A stretch of DNA of 64,000 bases from Rhodococcus ruber (GTDB lineage: Bacteria > Actinomycetota > Actinomycetes > Mycobacteriales > Mycobacteriaceae): the NCBI RefSeq assembly GCF_027270735.1, contig NZ_JAPWIJ010000001.1:558001-622000 (forward strand), written 5' to 3'. Below are positions 62,875 to 64,000 of this stretch, in pieces (positions within the stretch are counted from its first letter, which is position 1; each line of letters opens with the position of its first letter). The notes beneath the pieces were generated by a model that worked only from the letters and a program-made list of their open reading frames with translations, was not told where the DNA came from and did not search any database. Position numbers and translations under genes: made by a program.

Positions 62875-64000
62875 AGCACGTCCTCCGCGAGTTTCATCAG
62901 GCGACGGTGCGCATCGGCTCCGGCGCGGCCTATTTCGTCCTGCGGTGCGCTGGTCAAGACATCGTTCTCGACGATCGTTCGACCGCCCACCATCAAGCGA
63001 GCCAGCGGAGGTGTCTGCCCGTAGGCGAACGCGACGACAGGGTCGTCCACGGCCGAGTAGAAACCGTCGGTGCGCCAGATCGCGATGTCGGCCAGCTTGC
63101 CGACCTCGAGCGAACCGATCTCGCTCTGACGTCCCAGTACCGTTGCACCGCCGAGGGTTCCGATCTCGAGTGCCTGACGCGCGGTCAGTGCTGTCGGACC
63201 GTACTTGGCGCGCTGCATGTACATCGCCTGGCGGACCTCGCCGGCAAGCGGCACCATCTCAGCCGAGGCGGAACCGTCGACACCGAGGCCGACGGGTGCG
63301 CCGGCCGCGAGTAGGTCGGAGATTCGGGCGATGCCTGCGCCCAGACGTGCATTGGAACTCGGGCAATGGGCAGTGCCGGTGCCGGTGGCCGCCATTTTCG
63401 CGATGTCGGAGTCGTGCAGGTGTACCGCGTGGGCGAACCACACGTCGTCACCGAGCCAGCCGACTTGCTCCATGTACTCGACCGGGGTGCAGTTCATCTG
63501 AGCGAGGCAGTGCTCTTCCTCGTCCAGCGTCTCGGCCAGATGGGTATGCAGCCGAACGCCTTTGGCGCGAGCAAGCGCGGCGGACTCCACGAGCAGCTCT
63601 TTACTGATGGAGAAGGGCGAGCAGGGTGCGACCGCGATGCGGAGCATGGAACCGAAGGAGGCGTCGTGATAAGTGTCGATGGCCTCGGCGGTGGCGGTGA
63701 GGATGTCGTCGAGCGACTCCACCACCTCGTCCGGCGGCAGACCGCCGTCTGACACACCCCGGTCCATCGAGCCGCGGCACGGTTGGAATCGGACGCCGAT
63801 GCGCTGTGCCGCGTCGATCTCTGCGGCGAACAGGTCGCCTCGGCCCTTGGGGAAGATGTAGTGGTGATCGGTGCTCGTGGTGCACCCCGATTTCGCCAGC
63901 CATCCCAGCCCGGCTGCGGCAGCACCGCCGACGACCTCGGCGTCCATCTTGGACCACGGCTTGTACAGTGCAACAAGCCATTCGAACAGGGTGTTGTCCT
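62871..64000 (-). CDS. Guanine/8-oxoguanine deaminase-like amidohydrolase, 5' end missing
   Basis: The frame is open to the window edge, giving about 375 residues. Before the first visible Met it reads DNTLFEWLVALYKPWSK, so the true start lies outside. HTHLAETLDEEEHCLAQ carries the HxHxxE metal motif, DDVWFAHAVHLHDSDIAKMA the next histidine, and AHCPSSNARLGAGIARISDL plus GLGVDGSASAEMVPLAGEVR the late Asp. It would deaminate guanine or 8-oxoguanine to a xanthine-type product, feeding the XDH encoded next. Confidence 0.88.
   Translation of the reverse strand, partial: DNTLFEWLVALYKPWSKMDAEVVGGAAAAGLGWLAKSGCTTSTDHHYIFPKGRGDLFAAEIDAAQRIGVRFQPCRGSMDRGVSDGGLPPDEVVESLDDILTATAEAIDTYHDASFGSMLRIAVAPCSPFSISKELLVESAALARAKGVRLHTHLAETLDEEEHCLAQMNCTPVEYMEQVGWLGDDVWFAHAVHLHDSDIAKMAATGTGTAHCPSSNARLGAGIARISDLLAAGAPVGLGVDGSASAEMVPLAGEVRQAMYMQRAKYGPTALTARQALEIGTLGGATVLGRQSEIGSLEVGKLADIAIWRTDGFYSAVDDPVVAFAYGQTPPLARLMVGGRTIVENDVLTSAPQDEIGRAGADAHRRLMKLAEDVL

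Overview
The window is a stretch of high-GC actinobacterial chromosome. Gene content and protein style point to Rhodococcus or a close relative: two 13E12/DUF222-HNH proteins, a CPA1 antiporter, many lipoproteins, GTG starts, and many start codons 6-7 nt downstream of a TANNNT hexamer with no Shine-Dalgarno sequence. The species call is inference. I saw no rRNA, tRNA, CRISPR array, phage or intact insertion sequence.

1-9.2 kb holds housekeeping and single-enzyme genes: a partial VOC protein, pirin, Na+/H+ antiporter, SDR, an ABC ATPase-permease pair, two acetyltransferases, a 2-hydroxyacid dehydrogenase, an SRPBCC protein and an LppU-like lipoprotein. 9.3-12.6 kb is a tightly overlapping three-gene operon and the most unusual part of the window. 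It encodes a membrane protein of the TIGR04222 type ending in a Cys-Gly repeat tail, a DUF692 (multinuclear iron oxidative enzyme) protein, and a fusion of a small alpha-helical domain, a cytochrome-b-like membrane domain and a molybdopterin domain. It looks like a system that modifies the Cys tail of a membrane protein.

12.7-17.2 kb carries an HNH protein, a lipase, an endonuclease/exonuclease/phosphatase protein and an NmrA-like protein. 17.2-21.2 kb is a seven-gene Asp23/Gls24 envelope-stress operon. It includes a 59-aa membrane protein and a 94-aa protein with a J-domain-like HPD motif, and it faces an ECF sigma factor whose partner gene encodes an Asp23-like protein. 21.2-32 kb has orphan KdpDE, gamma-glutamyltransferase, a GGDEF/EAL protein, a thioredoxin-reductase-like flavoprotein, several small genes, an SGNH hydrolase and a LysE exporter.

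32-42.7 kb carries an HxlR regulator and thioesterase, then a nitrogen operon: APC permease, two DUF1989 proteins, a urea/guanidine-carboxylase-like protein reduced to its carboxyltransferase domains, and allophanate hydrolase. A divergent TetR gene leads into an SDR, a cupin and a spermidine-synthase-like protein.

42.7-64 kb is a purine and ureide catabolism island. Two arms diverge near 46.7-46.9 kb. The minus arm is uraD-uraH-uricase-permease, followed by an IclR regulator. The plus arm is a standalone allophanate-hydrolase C-terminal-like protein, hyi, glxR, gcl, glycerate kinase, allantoicase and allantoinase. After a large HNH gene and a degenerate spacer comes a minus-strand set: guanine or 8-oxoguanine deaminase (runs off the window), xanthine dehydrogenase large subunit, NCS2/AzgA-type permease, XdhC and a small membrane protein. 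Together these would take guanine or xanthine through urate, allantoin and glyoxylate to phosphoglycerate. No classical ureidoglycolate lyase is visible.
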